From NCBI RefSeq assembly GCF_900104785.1, contig NZ_LT629733.1, positions 838,501 through 902,500 of the forward strand: a stretch of DNA of 64,000 nt, given 5' to 3'. This DNA is from Formosa sp. Hel1_31_208. Lineage in GTDB: Bacteria; Bacteroidota; Bacteroidia; Flavobacteriales; Flavobacteriaceae. This document shows, piece by piece, positions 7,300 through 15,820 of the stretch. Below the pieces are notes generated by a model. The model did no database searches, was not told where the DNA came from, and saw only the letters and a program-made list of their open reading frames with translations. A program made the position numbers and the translations under genes. Each line of letters starts with the position of its first letter. Within the stretch, counting starts at the first letter, position 1.

Positions 7300-9882
7300 A
7301 TGAAAAAAATTACTCAATTTTTATTTATGAGCTTATTGTTGCTTTCTACAGCAGCTATGGCTCAAAGTACTGTAAAAGGAAAGGTGGTCGCTGATGGCTT
7401 TCCATTACCTGGAGCAAACGTAGTTGAAAAAGGCACATCAAATGGTGTAAGTACCGATATTGATGGAAATTTCACCTTACAAACTAATGCTGCTAGCGGT
7501 TCTATCGTGATTTCTTACGTTGGATACTCAAGCATCACATTGAAGTTCAATGGGTCTCAAGATCTAGGATCTATTACTCTAGAAGCAGATAACTCACTAC
7601 AAGAAGTTATTGTTGTTGGTACAGGAGTTATTGATATTGCTGAGGCAAGACAAACTCCAGTAGCCGTATCTACAATTAGAGGTAAAGATATTCAGTTGAA
7701 AATTGCTGGTAACTCTGAATTCACGGAATCAATGAAAAACACACCATCTATTTATGTAGCTAATCAAGCTGGTGGATTTGGTGATAGTCAATTATTTTTA
7801 CGTGGTTTTAACGATACAAATACGGCTTTCCTTTTAAATGGACAACCTATTAATAGTGTTGAAGATGGTCGTTTGTTTTGGTCTAACTGGGCTGGTATGG
7901 CTGATGTTGCCAATGCCGTACAGATTCAAAGAGGTTTAGGGTCTTCTAAATTAGCAATCTCTTCAGTTGGTGGTACTGTTAACATTGTATCTAAAACGAC
8001 TGAGCAGAAAAAAGGTGGTTTCTTCAGAGTCATGGGGGGTAACGATAGCTTTATGAAAGCAACTGTGGCTTACAACTCTGGTGTTAACGAGAAAGGCTGG
8101 GCGTTTTCAGTTTTAGTTGATCACTGGCAAGCACACAGAAAGTATTCTATTGGTACTGCTGGTCAAGGACAAAACTACTTATTCTCTGTTGGTTACAAGC
8201 CAAACGATAAAAACACATTCAACTTTTTATTAACGGGAGCACCACAATGGCATGATCAAAATTTTTCTAACGATTTAGAAGAATATGAGTTATATGGTGA
8301 GAAGTATAATGGAAATACAGGATTTAAAGATGGAGAGCGTTTTTCTGAAAGACGTAACTACTACCATAAGCCAGTAGCAAATCTTAACTGGGACTACAAC
8401 ATCAATGAAAAATTAGATTTATCTACCGTATTATATGCGTCTTGGGGACGAGGAGGTGGAACAGGGATGTTAGGTCGAGGTAGCCGTATCAGAAACGATA
8501 TTGGTGAGATAGTATTTGATGATATCGTTGATAATAATGTTGCTGCGGCAGATTCTAATGGTTTTGCTGGTTTTAATGATGCTAGAGTAAGACGAGCGTC
8601 AGTTAATAATCATAACTGGTATGGATTATTATCTAATTTAAACATTGAATCTGGTGAAAACTGGACATTTAATGTAGGATTTGATGGTCGTTTATACAAA
8701 GGTGATCACTGGAGACAAATCAACGACTTGATGGGTCTTAGTGGTTTTGTAGATAATTTTAGAACCGATCGTCCAGATGATTATGTGTTTACTACTGAAT
8801 TTGATGCCAACCCATGGTCGGCCTTATTTGAAACAGCAGACGAATCTGAACGTACGCAATTTGATTATTCTGAAAATATTAATTACTTAGGTGGTTTTGG
8901 TCAAGCTGAATATTCTACTGATAAATTCTCTGTATTCGTGCAGGCTGCAGTATCTACTCAGTCTTTCCAAAGAACAGGTCGTTTTATAGGAACAGGTAAT
9001 GGTTTAGGTGAGTCTGAAAAAATTAATAAAACAGGTTACCAGGTTAAAGGTGGTGCATCTTATAACTTAGATGAACAACACACCGTTTTTGCAAATGCTG
9101 GTACATTCTCTCGTCAGCCATTCTTAGATAATATCTTTAGAGATATTAGAAACTCTAATGATTTAGTTCAACCAGAGATTGAAAACGAAGAAATCTTAGG
9201 TCTTGAAGCAGGATACCGTTTCACAAATGATGTGTTCAGATTTAACGTAGATGTATACAGAACCGAATGGGGTAATAGATTCCTATCATTTGGAACAGAA
9301 TTACCAATGGATGAATTTGGAACATACCGTTTTACAGATGTAACACAAATTCACCAAGGTGTTGAATTTGATTTCGAATACCGTCCAATAGGAGGAGATT
9401 TCACATTAAGAGGTTACGGATCTTTAGGAAACTGGAAATATGAAGGATCTACGCCTTTTACCTTACAAAATGATGATACTACAGTTTTCCTAGAAACCAA
9501 TGGAAATGTAGAATTAACAGATGTAAAAGTTGGTAATGCACCACAAACATCTTTTGGAGCTGGTTTTGTTTATAATATTACTGAAGGATTATCAGTAGAT
9601 ATGGATTATAACCTTTTCACAGACTTATATGAGTTTGTAGATGTTGAGGATGTTGTAGATGCAGCATTAAATGACACAACTTATCAAGCAGAAAAATTAC
9701 CTGCTTACACATTGGCGGATGCTGGTGTAACTTACAGATTTGATCTTGGAGATAACAAGATGACATTTAGAGCAAACGTTAATAACGTATTTAACTCTGC
9801 TTATATCAACCAAAGAGATAACTTCGGTTACTTCCTAGGAATTGGAAGAACGTTCAACGCAAGTTTACGTTACAATTTCTAA
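7300..9882 (+). CDS. TonB-dependent outer-membrane receptor with carboxypeptidase-like regulatory domain
   Basis: Outer-membrane active transporter of 860 residues. A signal peptide (about 1-21, ending AMAQ) is followed by a carboxypeptidase-D-like beta-sandwich (about 24-95: GKVVADGFPLPGANVVEKGT, DGNFTLQT, GYSSITLKF). Next come a plug (LQEVIVVGTGV, FLRGFNDTNTAFLLNGQPIN, IQRGLGSSKLAISSVGGTVNIVSK) and a barrel ending in an aromatic C-terminus (ASLRYNF). No SusD-like lipoprotein is adjacent, so it is not a canonical SusCD pair; substrate is unknown and could be an iron chelate or another small nutrient. It stands alone between its own promoter and a strong terminator. Confidence 0.9.
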   Translation: MKKITQFLFMSLLLLSTAAMAQSTVKGKVVADGFPLPGANVVEKGTSNGVSTDIDGNFTLQTNAASGSIVISYVGYSSITLKFNGSQDLGSITLEADNSLQEVIVVGTGVIDIAEARQTPVAVSTIRGKDIQLKIAGNSEFTESMKNTPSIYVANQAGGFGDSQLFLRGFNDTNTAFLLNGQPINSVEDGRLFWSNWAGMADVANAVQIQRGLGSSKLAISSVGGTVNIVSKTTEQKKGGFFRVMGGNDSFMKATVAYNSGVNEKGWAFSVLVDHWQAHRKYSIGTAGQGQNYLFSVGYKPNDKNTFNFLLTGAPQWHDQNFSNDLEEYELYGEKYNGNTGFKDGERFSERRNYYHKPVANLNWDYNINEKLDLSTVLYASWGRGGGTGMLGRGSRIRNDIGEIVFDDIVDNNVAAADSNGFAGFNDARVRRASVNNHNWYGLLSNLNIESGENWTFNVGFDGRLYKGDHWRQINDLMGLSGFVDNFRTDRPDDYVFTTEFDANPWSALFETADESERTQFDYSENINYLGGFGQAEYSTDKFSVFVQAAVSTQSFQRTGRFIGTGNGLGESEKINKTGYQVKGGASYNLDEQHTVFANAGTFSRQPFLDNIFRDIRNSNDLVQPEIENEEILGLEAGYRFTNDVFRFNVDVYRTEWGNRFLSFGTELPMDEFGTYRFTDVTQIHQGVEFDFEYRPIGGDFTLRGYGSLGNWKYEGSTPFTLQNDDTTVFLETNGNVELTDVKVGNAPQTSFGAGFVYNITEGLSVDMDYNLFTDLYEFVDVEDVVDAALNDTTYQAEKLPAYTLADAGVTYRFDLGDNKMTFRANVNNVFNSAYINQRDNFGYFLGIGRTFNASLRYNF

Positions 9883-9904
9883 TTAGACTTAAGCTCAAAA
9901 ATAT

Positions 9905-9936
9905 AAAAAAGCCTATCATAATTGATAGGCTTTTTT
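9905..9936. terminator. bidirectional terminator between the receptor gene and gldD
   Basis: Perfect 8-bp stem gcctatca / tgataggc with a 4-base loop, six A before and six T after, so it can end both converging transcripts. Confidence 0.85.
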
Positions 9937-9955
9937 GGTCATATTAATTTGGTTT

Positions 9956-10549
9956 TCATTTCTTCCATTCAATAGATTCCATCAAATGTTTGATGTCATT
10001 TTTTAAGTATACTGCTGCAGGATAAATAGAATCATAATTAGGTTTTGTATAGAAATATAAGGATCCACTTAGAAAATGATGGGTACTGTCTGTGACATAA
10101 AATTGTGATTGTGATGCAGCATTACCACCTACTTCATAGAACATTCCATAAACATCCTGTTTTGGATTCTCATAAATGATACTTTCAATTTCATCGGCTT
10201 TCATCGTGTGCTTCTGAGTTAAGTTTTGTGCATCTCGTAATAAGTTATTTAAATTATCAGCTGTAACTTTCTTATAAGTAAGATAAATAGTCCCTTTCAT
10301 GTCAGGATAATTAATATCAATACCATAAGAATTATTAATACCATCTAATTTTAGCTTAGAGATATTATCTGCAGCTTTATTCTTTTCAAACGTAAATGGT
10401 ATCGGCAAATCTACTTTAGCATATTCTGGTTTTTGATAGTCTAGTCTGAGCATCGCCTTGGGCTTCGGCAAGGGGTCATTTCCGCAAGAGATACAAGCAA
10501 AAGCCATCACAGGCAGCAATATTTTTTTTATCCTCATAGTGGTAGCCAT
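9956..10549 (-). CDS. gldD: gliding motility lipoprotein GldD
   Basis: Component required for flavobacterial gliding and linked in the literature to the GldB/GldD/GldH lipoproteins and T9SS-dependent motility. The protein has 197 residues with a lipoprotein signal (ILLPVMAFACISCGN, lipid-modified Cys in ISCG). The mature part shows the family's PLPKPKAMLRLDYQKP segment, FTFEKN, and the MKGTIYLTYKKV block. It follows gldE directly, as in other gliding flavobacteria. A second in-frame ATG 12 bp later (10537) would also give a good signal peptide, so the start is uncertain by four residues. Confidence 0.93.
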   Translation of the reverse strand: MATTMRIKKILLPVMAFACISCGNDPLPKPKAMLRLDYQKPEYAKVDLPIPFTFEKNKAADNISKLKLDGINNSYGIDINYPDMKGTIYLTYKKVTADNLNNLLRDAQNLTQKHTMKADEIESIIYENPKQDVYGMFYEVGGNAASQSQFYVTDSTHHFLSGSLYFYTKPNYDSIYPAAVYLKNDIKHLMESIEWKK

Positions 10550-10550
10550 T

Positions 10551-11858
10551 TTAATCTAAAATGGTAAACTTAATCTGTTTGATTCTTTTTTTGTCAATAG
10601 CTTCTATAGTGAAAACGTAATTTTTAAAGTTTATTTTACTCTGTAATCTTGGGAAAATTCCTGAAATCTCTAATACAAAACCAGCAATAGTCTCCGCTTC
10701 ACCTTTATAATCTTCAAAATGTGATTCATCTTCAAGTTTAATGATTTTATAGAAGTCTTTAAGTGTTGTCTTCCCTTCAAAGGAATAATTTTTATCGTCA
10801 ATTTTTGTGTAGATGACATCGTCATCATCAAATTCATCACTAATATCTCCAACGATTTCTTCAATGACATCTTCTAGTGAAATCACTCCTGATGTACCGC
10901 CATATTCGTCTACAACAATGGCTAAATGCACTTTCTTCTCTTGGAATTCTAACATTAAATCATCCAACTTTTTATTTTCAGGAACAAAAAATGGTTCACG
11001 CAATAAGGTCGTCCATTCAAACTTTTTTCGTTCAATATGAGGCAGAAGGTCCTTTATGTATAATATTCCAGTAACACTATCAATACTATCTTTATACACT
11101 GGAATTCTAGAGTAGCCATTTTTTACCACTTCTGGAATAATTTCTGCGTAATTCAAATCTTCACTCAGAGCAAAAATGTCCATTCTAGGTCGCATTACTT
11201 GCTTGGTATCGGTATTACCAAAAGACACAATTCCTTTAAGTATTTTATGTTCTTCTACGGTCGTATCGCCTTCCGTAGTGAGCTCTAAAGCTTGGGACAG
11301 CTGGTCAACACTTAAGTTTGATTTTTGCTTTCCAAATCGGTTTTGAATGCCTATTGTAATACTGCGCATAGGTAAACTAACAGGAGAAAATAGTACATCT
11401 AATATTCTTAATGGAATGGCCATAAACAAAGAGAATTTCACCCGATTTCTACTGGCATATATTTTAGGGACAATCTCACCAAAGAGCAAAATTAAAAAGG
11501 TGATAACAACTACTTCTAATGCGAAACGCAACCACGATAATTCAATGCTTTCAAATAAACGTTCACCTAGATAAGCAAAGAGAATTACGATGCCAATATT
11601 AATAAAGTTGTTGGCAACTAATATTGTGGCTAAAAGCTTTTTAGGGCGCGCTAATAGTTTAGAAATAACAGCAAAAGCTTTTTCATTTTCTTCTAAACCA
11701 TTGTCAATATCAGATTTGGTTAAAGAGAAAAAAGCGACTTCTGCACCAGATATAAGAGCAGAGCAGAGCAACAAAATAAAAAGTAATACGAATCCGTAGA
11801 GAAAGGAAGCGCTTACATTGAGTATGCTAATTATTAAACTCGAGGGTTCAGGGTCCAA
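10551..11858 (-). CDS. gldE: gliding motility-associated protein GldE (CNNM/CorC-type membrane protein)
   Basis: 435-residue membrane protein of the HlyC/CorC/CNNM class. An N-terminal region has about four hydrophobic segments (FLYGFVLLFILLLCSALISG onwards). A CBS-domain pair follows (VMRPRMDIFALS to VVDEYGGTSGVISLEDVIEEIVG), then the C-terminal CorC/HlyC domain (GKTTLKDFYKII, ETIAGFVLEISG). GldE is genetically connected to GldD in gliding; ion transport is possible from homology only. The start is TTG: a stop codon lies 9 bp upstream in frame, no ATG occurs before the first transmembrane segment, and MDPEPSS resembles the family N-terminus. It lies 24 bp downstream of ssb and 1 bp before gldD. 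Confidence 0.93.
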   Translation of the reverse strand: MDPEPSSLIISILNVSASFLYGFVLLFILLLCSALISGAEVAFFSLTKSDIDNGLEENEKAFAVISKLLARPKKLLATILVANNFINIGIVILFAYLGERLFESIELSWLRFALEVVVITFLILLFGEIVPKIYASRNRVKFSLFMAIPLRILDVLFSPVSLPMRSITIGIQNRFGKQKSNLSVDQLSQALELTTEGDTTVEEHKILKGIVSFGNTDTKQVMRPRMDIFALSEDLNYAEIIPEVVKNGYSRIPVYKDSIDSVTGILYIKDLLPHIERKKFEWTTLLREPFFVPENKKLDDLMLEFQEKKVHLAIVVDEYGGTSGVISLEDVIEEIVGDISDEFDDDDVIYTKIDDKNYSFEGKTTLKDFYKIIKLEDESHFEDYKGEAETIAGFVLEISGIFPRLQSKINFKNYVFTIEAIDKKRIKQIKFTILD

Positions 11859-11882
11859 AGCAATAATTTAAGTTTAGATTAT

Positions 11883-12335
11883 TTAAAACGGAAGATCATC
11901 GTTGTCTTCTGTAATTGATTCAGTTGGACTCGAAAGAGCCGGATCAGGTGTTGCTGCTTGTGTATTAGCCGCAGCAGCTTGACTTCCTTGATTCTCATTT
12001 TTTGTCGATAAGAATGTGAAATCGGTACATTGAATTTCAGTTGAATAACGATCGGTACCTTTATCGTCTGTCCATTTTCTCGTCTTTAAACGTCCTTCAA
12101 TATAGACTTTGTCACCTTTTGATAAGTACTTTTCACATATTTCAGCTGCTTTATTCCGAACGACAATATTGTGCCATTCTGTATTGCTTACACGTTCATT
12201 AGTCTGTTTGTTCACATAGGTTTCGTTCGTGGCTAATGGAAAACGACCTACGCAATTCCCACCATCAAAATAATGCATCTTTACTTCATCGCCTAAATGC
12301 CCTATTAGCATTACTTTATTTAATGTTCCTGACAT
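11883..12335 (-). CDS. ssb: single-stranded DNA-binding protein
   Basis: Protects ssDNA and recruits replication and repair proteins. Of 150 residues, the first about 110 form the OB fold (MSGTLNKVMLIGHLGDEVKM, EWHNIVVRNKAAEICEKYL, GDKVYIEGRLKTRKWTD). A Gln/Ala/Thr-rich linker follows. The acidic tip DNDDLPF is the standard protein-interaction tail. It is first in a likely ssb-gldE-gldD operon and sits downstream of mutY; this order is common in flavobacteria. A TAnnTTTG box lies 22 bp upstream of the start. Confidence 0.96.
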   Translation of the reverse strand: MSGTLNKVMLIGHLGDEVKMHYFDGGNCVGRFPLATNETYVNKQTNERVSNTEWHNIVVRNKAAEICEKYLSKGDKVYIEGRLKTRKWTDDKGTDRYSTEIQCTDFTFLSTKNENQGSQAAAANTQAATPDPALSSPTESITEDNDDLPF

Positions 12336-12356
12336 AGTTATTGTTATTTGAGCTTA

Positions 12357-12364
12357 CAAAATTA
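12357..12364 (-). promoter_or_regulatory. -7 box for ssb
   Basis: On the minus strand TAATTTTG matches TAnnTTTG. It lies in the 77-bp gap between mutY and ssb, 22 bp before the ssb start. Confidence 0.5.
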
Positions 12365-12412
12365 AACATTTTGTAATCAGAATATTAAAAGTAAGAAAAT
12401 TTTATGAGAATA

Positions 12413-13453
12413 CTAAAAGTCAAACTCGTCAATAAATTTACTAATTAATATGGGTGTAGGATAGGTTTTGAGATGAGCAACAGGGATTCCTTCCTTTGGG
12501 AGCTTATCAAGCTCAATAATCCAAAATCGAGTGAACAAATGCTGGTGTGATAGTTTATGGACCAATTCGGAAGTGTTATATAAACTGTACTCATAATTAA
12601 GTCCACTGAAAAAGTGCTTAACTTTGGTATGCGAATTAAAATTTTCAGGATCTATGGGATGTTCACTTTCTATCAGTGGGAACTGATATAAATTTTGCCA
12701 AATACCTTTAGACGTCCGTTTTTCGAAAAGCGTTTGTTTGTCTGCGGAAATGAGCACTAAAAAGTTGAAGTGTTTCTTAGTGATCTTAGTTTTCTTTAGT
12801 TTGACAGGCAAAGCGTCAACCTTGCCTTTTTGTAACGCCATGCAACTATCTTTAAGCGGACAAACAGAACAGTTTGGATTTTTGGGCTTGCATTGGGTGG
12901 CGCCAAACTCCATAACTGCTTGGTTATAATCTCCTGGGTTGGTGCTATCTAATAAAGAACTGGCCAAGGCCTTGAATTCTTTAATACCAGTACTTGAGTT
13001 AATGGGTGTATCAATTCCAAAATATCGCGATAGCACACGATATACGTTTCCGTCAACCACCGCGGCAGATTCATTGAAACAAATGGAAGCAATGGCACTG
13101 GCTGTATAATCACCAACACCTTTAAGTTTTAGAATGTCTGAATAATTAGAAGGGAAAACACCATCTAGCTCATCAGCAATATGTTTTGCTGAAGTGTGCA
13201 AATTTCTAGCTCTAGAGTAGTAGCCTAATCCTTGCCATAATTTTAACACCTCTTGCTCGTCGGCATCTGCAAGTTTAAAAACTGTTGGAAAATGCCTTAT
13301 AAAAGCTTCATAATAAGGCAACCCTTGTTTAATTTGAGTTTGTTGCATGATAATTTCAGACAACCAGATATGATAAGGGTTTTTGGTTGTTCTCCATGGT
13401 AAGCTACGCTTATTTGCTGAGTACCAATGTGTTAAAATTTTAGTGAAATTCAT
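12413..13453 (-). CDS. mutY: A/G-specific adenine DNA glycosylase
   Basis: Base-excision repair enzyme removing adenine opposite 8-oxoguanine. It has 346 residues. N-terminal HhH-GPD glycosylase domain: WLSEIIMQQTQI contains the catalytic Glu, and LKGVGDYTASAIASI is the helix-hairpin-helix, followed by AAVVDGNVYRVLSR with the catalytic Asp. A [4Fe-4S] cluster motif C-x6-C-x2-C-x5-C is present in CKPKNPNCSVCPLKDSC. The remaining C-terminus is the NUDIX-like 8-oxoG recognition domain. It is transcribed away from HU and has its own -7 box. Confidence 0.96.
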   Translation of the reverse strand: MNFTKILTHWYSANKRSLPWRTTKNPYHIWLSEIIMQQTQIKQGLPYYEAFIRHFPTVFKLADADEQEVLKLWQGLGYYSRARNLHTSAKHIADELDGVFPSNYSDILKLKGVGDYTASAIASICFNESAAVVDGNVYRVLSRYFGIDTPINSSTGIKEFKALASSLLDSTNPGDYNQAVMEFGATQCKPKNPNCSVCPLKDSCMALQKGKVDALPVKLKKTKITKKHFNFLVLISADKQTLFEKRTSKGIWQNLYQFPLIESEHPIDPENFNSHTKVKHFFSGLNYEYSLYNTSELVHKLSHQHLFTRFWIIELDKLPKEGIPVAHLKTYPTPILISKFIDEFDF

Positions 13454-13472
13454 TTAAATTAAAAAATATTGG

Positions 13473-13480
13473 CAAAAGTA
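13473..13480 (-). promoter_or_regulatory. -7 box for mutY
   Basis: Minus-strand TACTTTTG fits TAnnTTTG, 20 bp upstream of the mutY start in the divergent region shared with the HU gene. Confidence 0.5.
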
Positions 13481-13514
13481 AATCTTTACAACGTTAAATT
13501 TTAATTAATTACGC

Positions 13515-13546
13515 TTGAAATATTGAAATTAAATTACCTATATTTG
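13515..13546 (+). promoter_or_regulatory. promoter of the HU gene
   Basis: TATATTTG (13539-13546) is an exact TAnnTTTG box. A TTG at 13515-13517 sits 21 bp upstream, near the expected -33 spacing. It is about 41 bp before the HU start and is the best-formed promoter in the window. Confidence 0.65.
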
Positions 13547-13587
13547 CATCCCTTATAATTAATAGATAACCCTAAAAATTAATAACA

Positions 13588-13878
13588 ATGACAAAAGCTG
13601 ACATAGTAGCTAAAATTTCCGATAAATTGGGAATTGAGAAAGGAGACGTACAAGCAACGGTGGAAACATTTATGGAAGAAGTTAAATCATCTTTAGAAGG
13701 AGGAGATAACGTTTACTTAAGAGGTTTCGGAAGTTTTATCGTAAAAACTAGAGCAGAAAAAACTGGTCGTAACATTTCAAAAAACACAACAATTAAAATA
13801 CCTGCGCACAATATCCCTGCATTTAAACCTGCAAAAGTATTTGTCGAAGGAGTTAAAACTAACGTTGAAGTAAACTAA
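13588..13878 (+). CDS. HU/IHF-family nucleoid-associated DNA-binding protein
   Basis: Small DNA-bending architectural protein of 96 residues. The alpha-helical N-terminus (TKADIVAKISDKLG, VQATVETFMEEVKSSL) is followed by the beta-arm region (NVYLRGFGSFIVKTRAEKTGRNI, then IPAHNIPAFKPAKVF). The canonical GRNP tip is GRNI here, as in many Bacteroidota HU paralogues. It probably binds DNA as a dimer in the nucleoid. It is followed after 60 bp by a tiny basic protein gene, with a strong terminator only after that gene, so the two are probably one transcript. Confidence 0.95.
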   Translation: MTKADIVAKISDKLGIEKGDVQATVETFMEEVKSSLEGGDNVYLRGFGSFIVKTRAEKTGRNISKNTTIKIPAHNIPAFKPAKVFVEGVKTNVEVN

Positions 13879-13938
13879 AACACGGGCTGAATTCGGTTCA
13901 GTAATAAAACAAATATTAATTTAAAAAATACATAATTT

Positions 13939-14028
13939 ATGCCAAGTGGTAAAAAAAGAAAAAGACACAAGGTAGCGACGCATAAGCGTAAAAAACGTAG
14001 ACGCGCTAATCGTCACAAAAAGAAATAA
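13939..14028 (+). CDS. 29-residue highly basic protein, COX24/mS38 (AURKAIP1)-like
   Basis: A very short ORF, too small for normal ORF filters: 29 residues from the ATG at 13939 to TAA at 14026-14028. It begins MPSGKKRKRH and ends NRHKKK; more than 60 percent of residues are Lys, Arg or His. In composition and pattern it matches the short COX24/AURKAIP1-domain proteins annotated across Bacteroidota, relatives of mitochondrial ribosomal protein mS38. A ribosome-associated role is the likely reading but is inference here. Support for being real: a clean start, no overlap, position in the HU transcript, and a 17-bp-stem terminator immediately after the stop. Confidence 0.8.
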   Translation: MPSGKKRKRHKVATHKRKKRRRANRHKKK

Positions 14029-14068
14029 ATTAAGAAAAGTAGTTTTTAACTACTTTTCTTAATTTTAA
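14028..14068 (+). terminator. strong intrinsic terminator after HU and the basic peptide gene
   Basis: Perfect 17-bp inverted repeat (aattaagaaaagtagtt and its complement) with a 3-base loop and a T-rich exit, starting at the stop codon of the small ORF. The remaining bases up to 14213 contain no gene that I can see. Confidence 0.85.
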
Positions 14069-14213
14069 AAACAACGTTCTTTGATATAAAATTCATGAGT
14101 TTATTGCGTTTTACCTTCGCAATACATGAGTTTACTGGATTAAATATCCTGTGTCAAAATAAAGTAGTATCCATCTGTTTTGAAATGAATCAAAATGGAT
14201 TAAAATTAACAAC

Positions 14214-15758
14214 ATGGAAAAAGAATTGATTATTAGATCGAGTTCTGATATTGTTGATTTTGCCTTATTAAAAGATGGAAAACTTATCGAGTTACACAAG
14301 GATGAAGATGATAACAACTTTGCAGTTGGTGATATATTTATCGCCAAAGTACGTAAAGCTGTTCCTGGTCTAAATGCTGCATTTGTAAATGTAGGTTATG
14401 AGAAAGATGCCTTTTTGCATTATCATGATTTAGGACCAAAATTACCTTCCCTTGTAAAATTCGTTAAACGTGTAAGCACAGGTAGACATACCGATTTTTT
14501 ACTGAAAAATTTTCAGTTTGAGAAAGATATTGATAAAAACGGAAGCATAGCTAACGCTTTAAAATCAAATCAATCTCTATTAGTACAAATTGTAAAAGAG
14601 CCAATATCAACCAAAGGTCCTCGTATTAGTAGCGAGTTATCTATTGCTGGTCGTTATATCGTCTTAGTACCGTTTTCAGATCGGATTTCAATTTCTCAAA
14701 AAATTGAATCTAAAGAAGAAAAAGACCGTTTAAAACGGTTGGTTAAGAGTATCACACCAAAAGGATTTGGCGTTATTATTCGTACAGTCGCAGATGGCAA
14801 AAAAGTTGCCGAACTCGACAGAGATTTACAGAATTTGCTGAGTAGATGGACAGCAATGTGTAAAAAACTCAATAAAGCACATCATCCTAGTAAGGTCTTG
14901 AGTGAAATGAACAAAGCCTCTTCAATTTTAAGAGATATTTTTGACGATTCATTCTCAAGTATTACAGTAGATGACGAATTGCTTTATGGACAGATTAAAG
15001 ATTATGTGCAAGAAATTGCGCCCAAAAAAGAATCAATCGTGAAGTTGTATAAAAATGGCGTACCTCTATTTGAGAAATATGGTATTGAACGTCAGATTAA
15101 AACGACTTTCGGTCGCACAGTTTCTATGGCAAAAGGAGCTTATTTGGTGATAGAACACACCGAAGCGATGCATGTGATTGATGTTAATAGCGGGAACAGA
15201 TCTAACAAAGAAAAAAATCAAGAAGACACTGCATTAGAAGTCAATATGATTTCTGCTTCAGAAATTGCTCGACAATTGCGTTTACGCGATATGGGAGGAA
15301 TTATCGTGGTAGATTTTATTGATATGAAAAGTGCAGAGAATCGAAAAAAATTGTATAATTATCTTCGTGACGAAATGAACGATGATAAGGCAAAACACAA
15401 AATTTTGCCACCTAGTAAGTTTGGTTTGATACAAATTACCAGACAACGTGTTCGCCCAGAACGCAATATTAAAACAAAAGAAGAAAACCCTGATGGTGTT
15501 GTTGGTGGTGAAATTGAAGCACCAATTAAAGTGATTCAAAAAATCACCCAAGACCTAGAAAGGCTTTTCAAAAAAGACTACAAAAAGATAACCTTAAATG
15601 CGCATCCTTTTATAGCAGCCTTCTTAACCAAAGGGTTTCCATCGGTACGTTCTAAGTGGTTTTTAGAACACAAAAAATGGGTAAAAGTTTTACCTAGAGA
15701 TGCTTACACTTATCTTGAATACCATTTTATTGATAAAAATGGTAAGGAAATCAAATAA
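14214..15758 (+). CDS. rng: ribonuclease G/E family endoribonuclease
   Basis: Single-strand-specific endoribonuclease for rRNA maturation and mRNA decay. It has 514 residues, the short RNase G-like form without the long RNase E scaffold tail. An S1-like RNA-binding domain lies near the N-terminus (GDIFIAKVRKAVPGLNAAFV, then DAFLHYHDLG). In the catalytic DNase I-like region the two metal-binding Asp residues are Asp323 (VIDVNSG) and Asp367 (IVVDFIDM), spaced as in E. coli RNase E. The CPxC zinc-link of RNase E is not evident. It is preceded by a terminator and followed by another, so it is monocistronic. Confidence 0.94.
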   Translation: MEKELIIRSSSDIVDFALLKDGKLIELHKDEDDNNFAVGDIFIAKVRKAVPGLNAAFVNVGYEKDAFLHYHDLGPKLPSLVKFVKRVSTGRHTDFLLKNFQFEKDIDKNGSIANALKSNQSLLVQIVKEPISTKGPRISSELSIAGRYIVLVPFSDRISISQKIESKEEKDRLKRLVKSITPKGFGVIIRTVADGKKVAELDRDLQNLLSRWTAMCKKLNKAHHPSKVLSEMNKASSILRDIFDDSFSSITVDDELLYGQIKDYVQEIAPKKESIVKLYKNGVPLFEKYGIERQIKTTFGRTVSMAKGAYLVIEHTEAMHVIDVNSGNRSNKEKNQEDTALEVNMISASEIARQLRLRDMGGIIVVDFIDMKSAENRKKLYNYLRDEMNDDKAKHKILPPSKFGLIQITRQRVRPERNIKTKEENPDGVVGGEIEAPIKVIQKITQDLERLFKKDYKKITLNAHPFIAAFLTKGFPSVRSKWFLEHKKWVKVLPRDAYTYLEYHFIDKNGKEIK

Positions 15759-15762
15759 TATC

Positions 15763-15798
15763 AAAAAACCCCTTTTCGTTTAACGGAAAGGGGTTTTT
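15763..15798. terminator. terminator between rng and the aldo/keto reductase gene
   Basis: Stem ccccttttcg / cggaaagggg (one T-G pair) with a 5-base loop, flanked by A-tract and T-tract; placed between two converging genes and usable by both. Confidence 0.85.
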
Positions 15799-15820
15799 GT
15801 TTTTAATATAGTCATCGATA

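Noticed and set aside
7300..9882. SusC of a polysaccharide utilisation locus
   Set aside because: There is no SusD-like partner, glycoside hydrolase or sensor next to it, so a general TonB-dependent receptor is the safer call.
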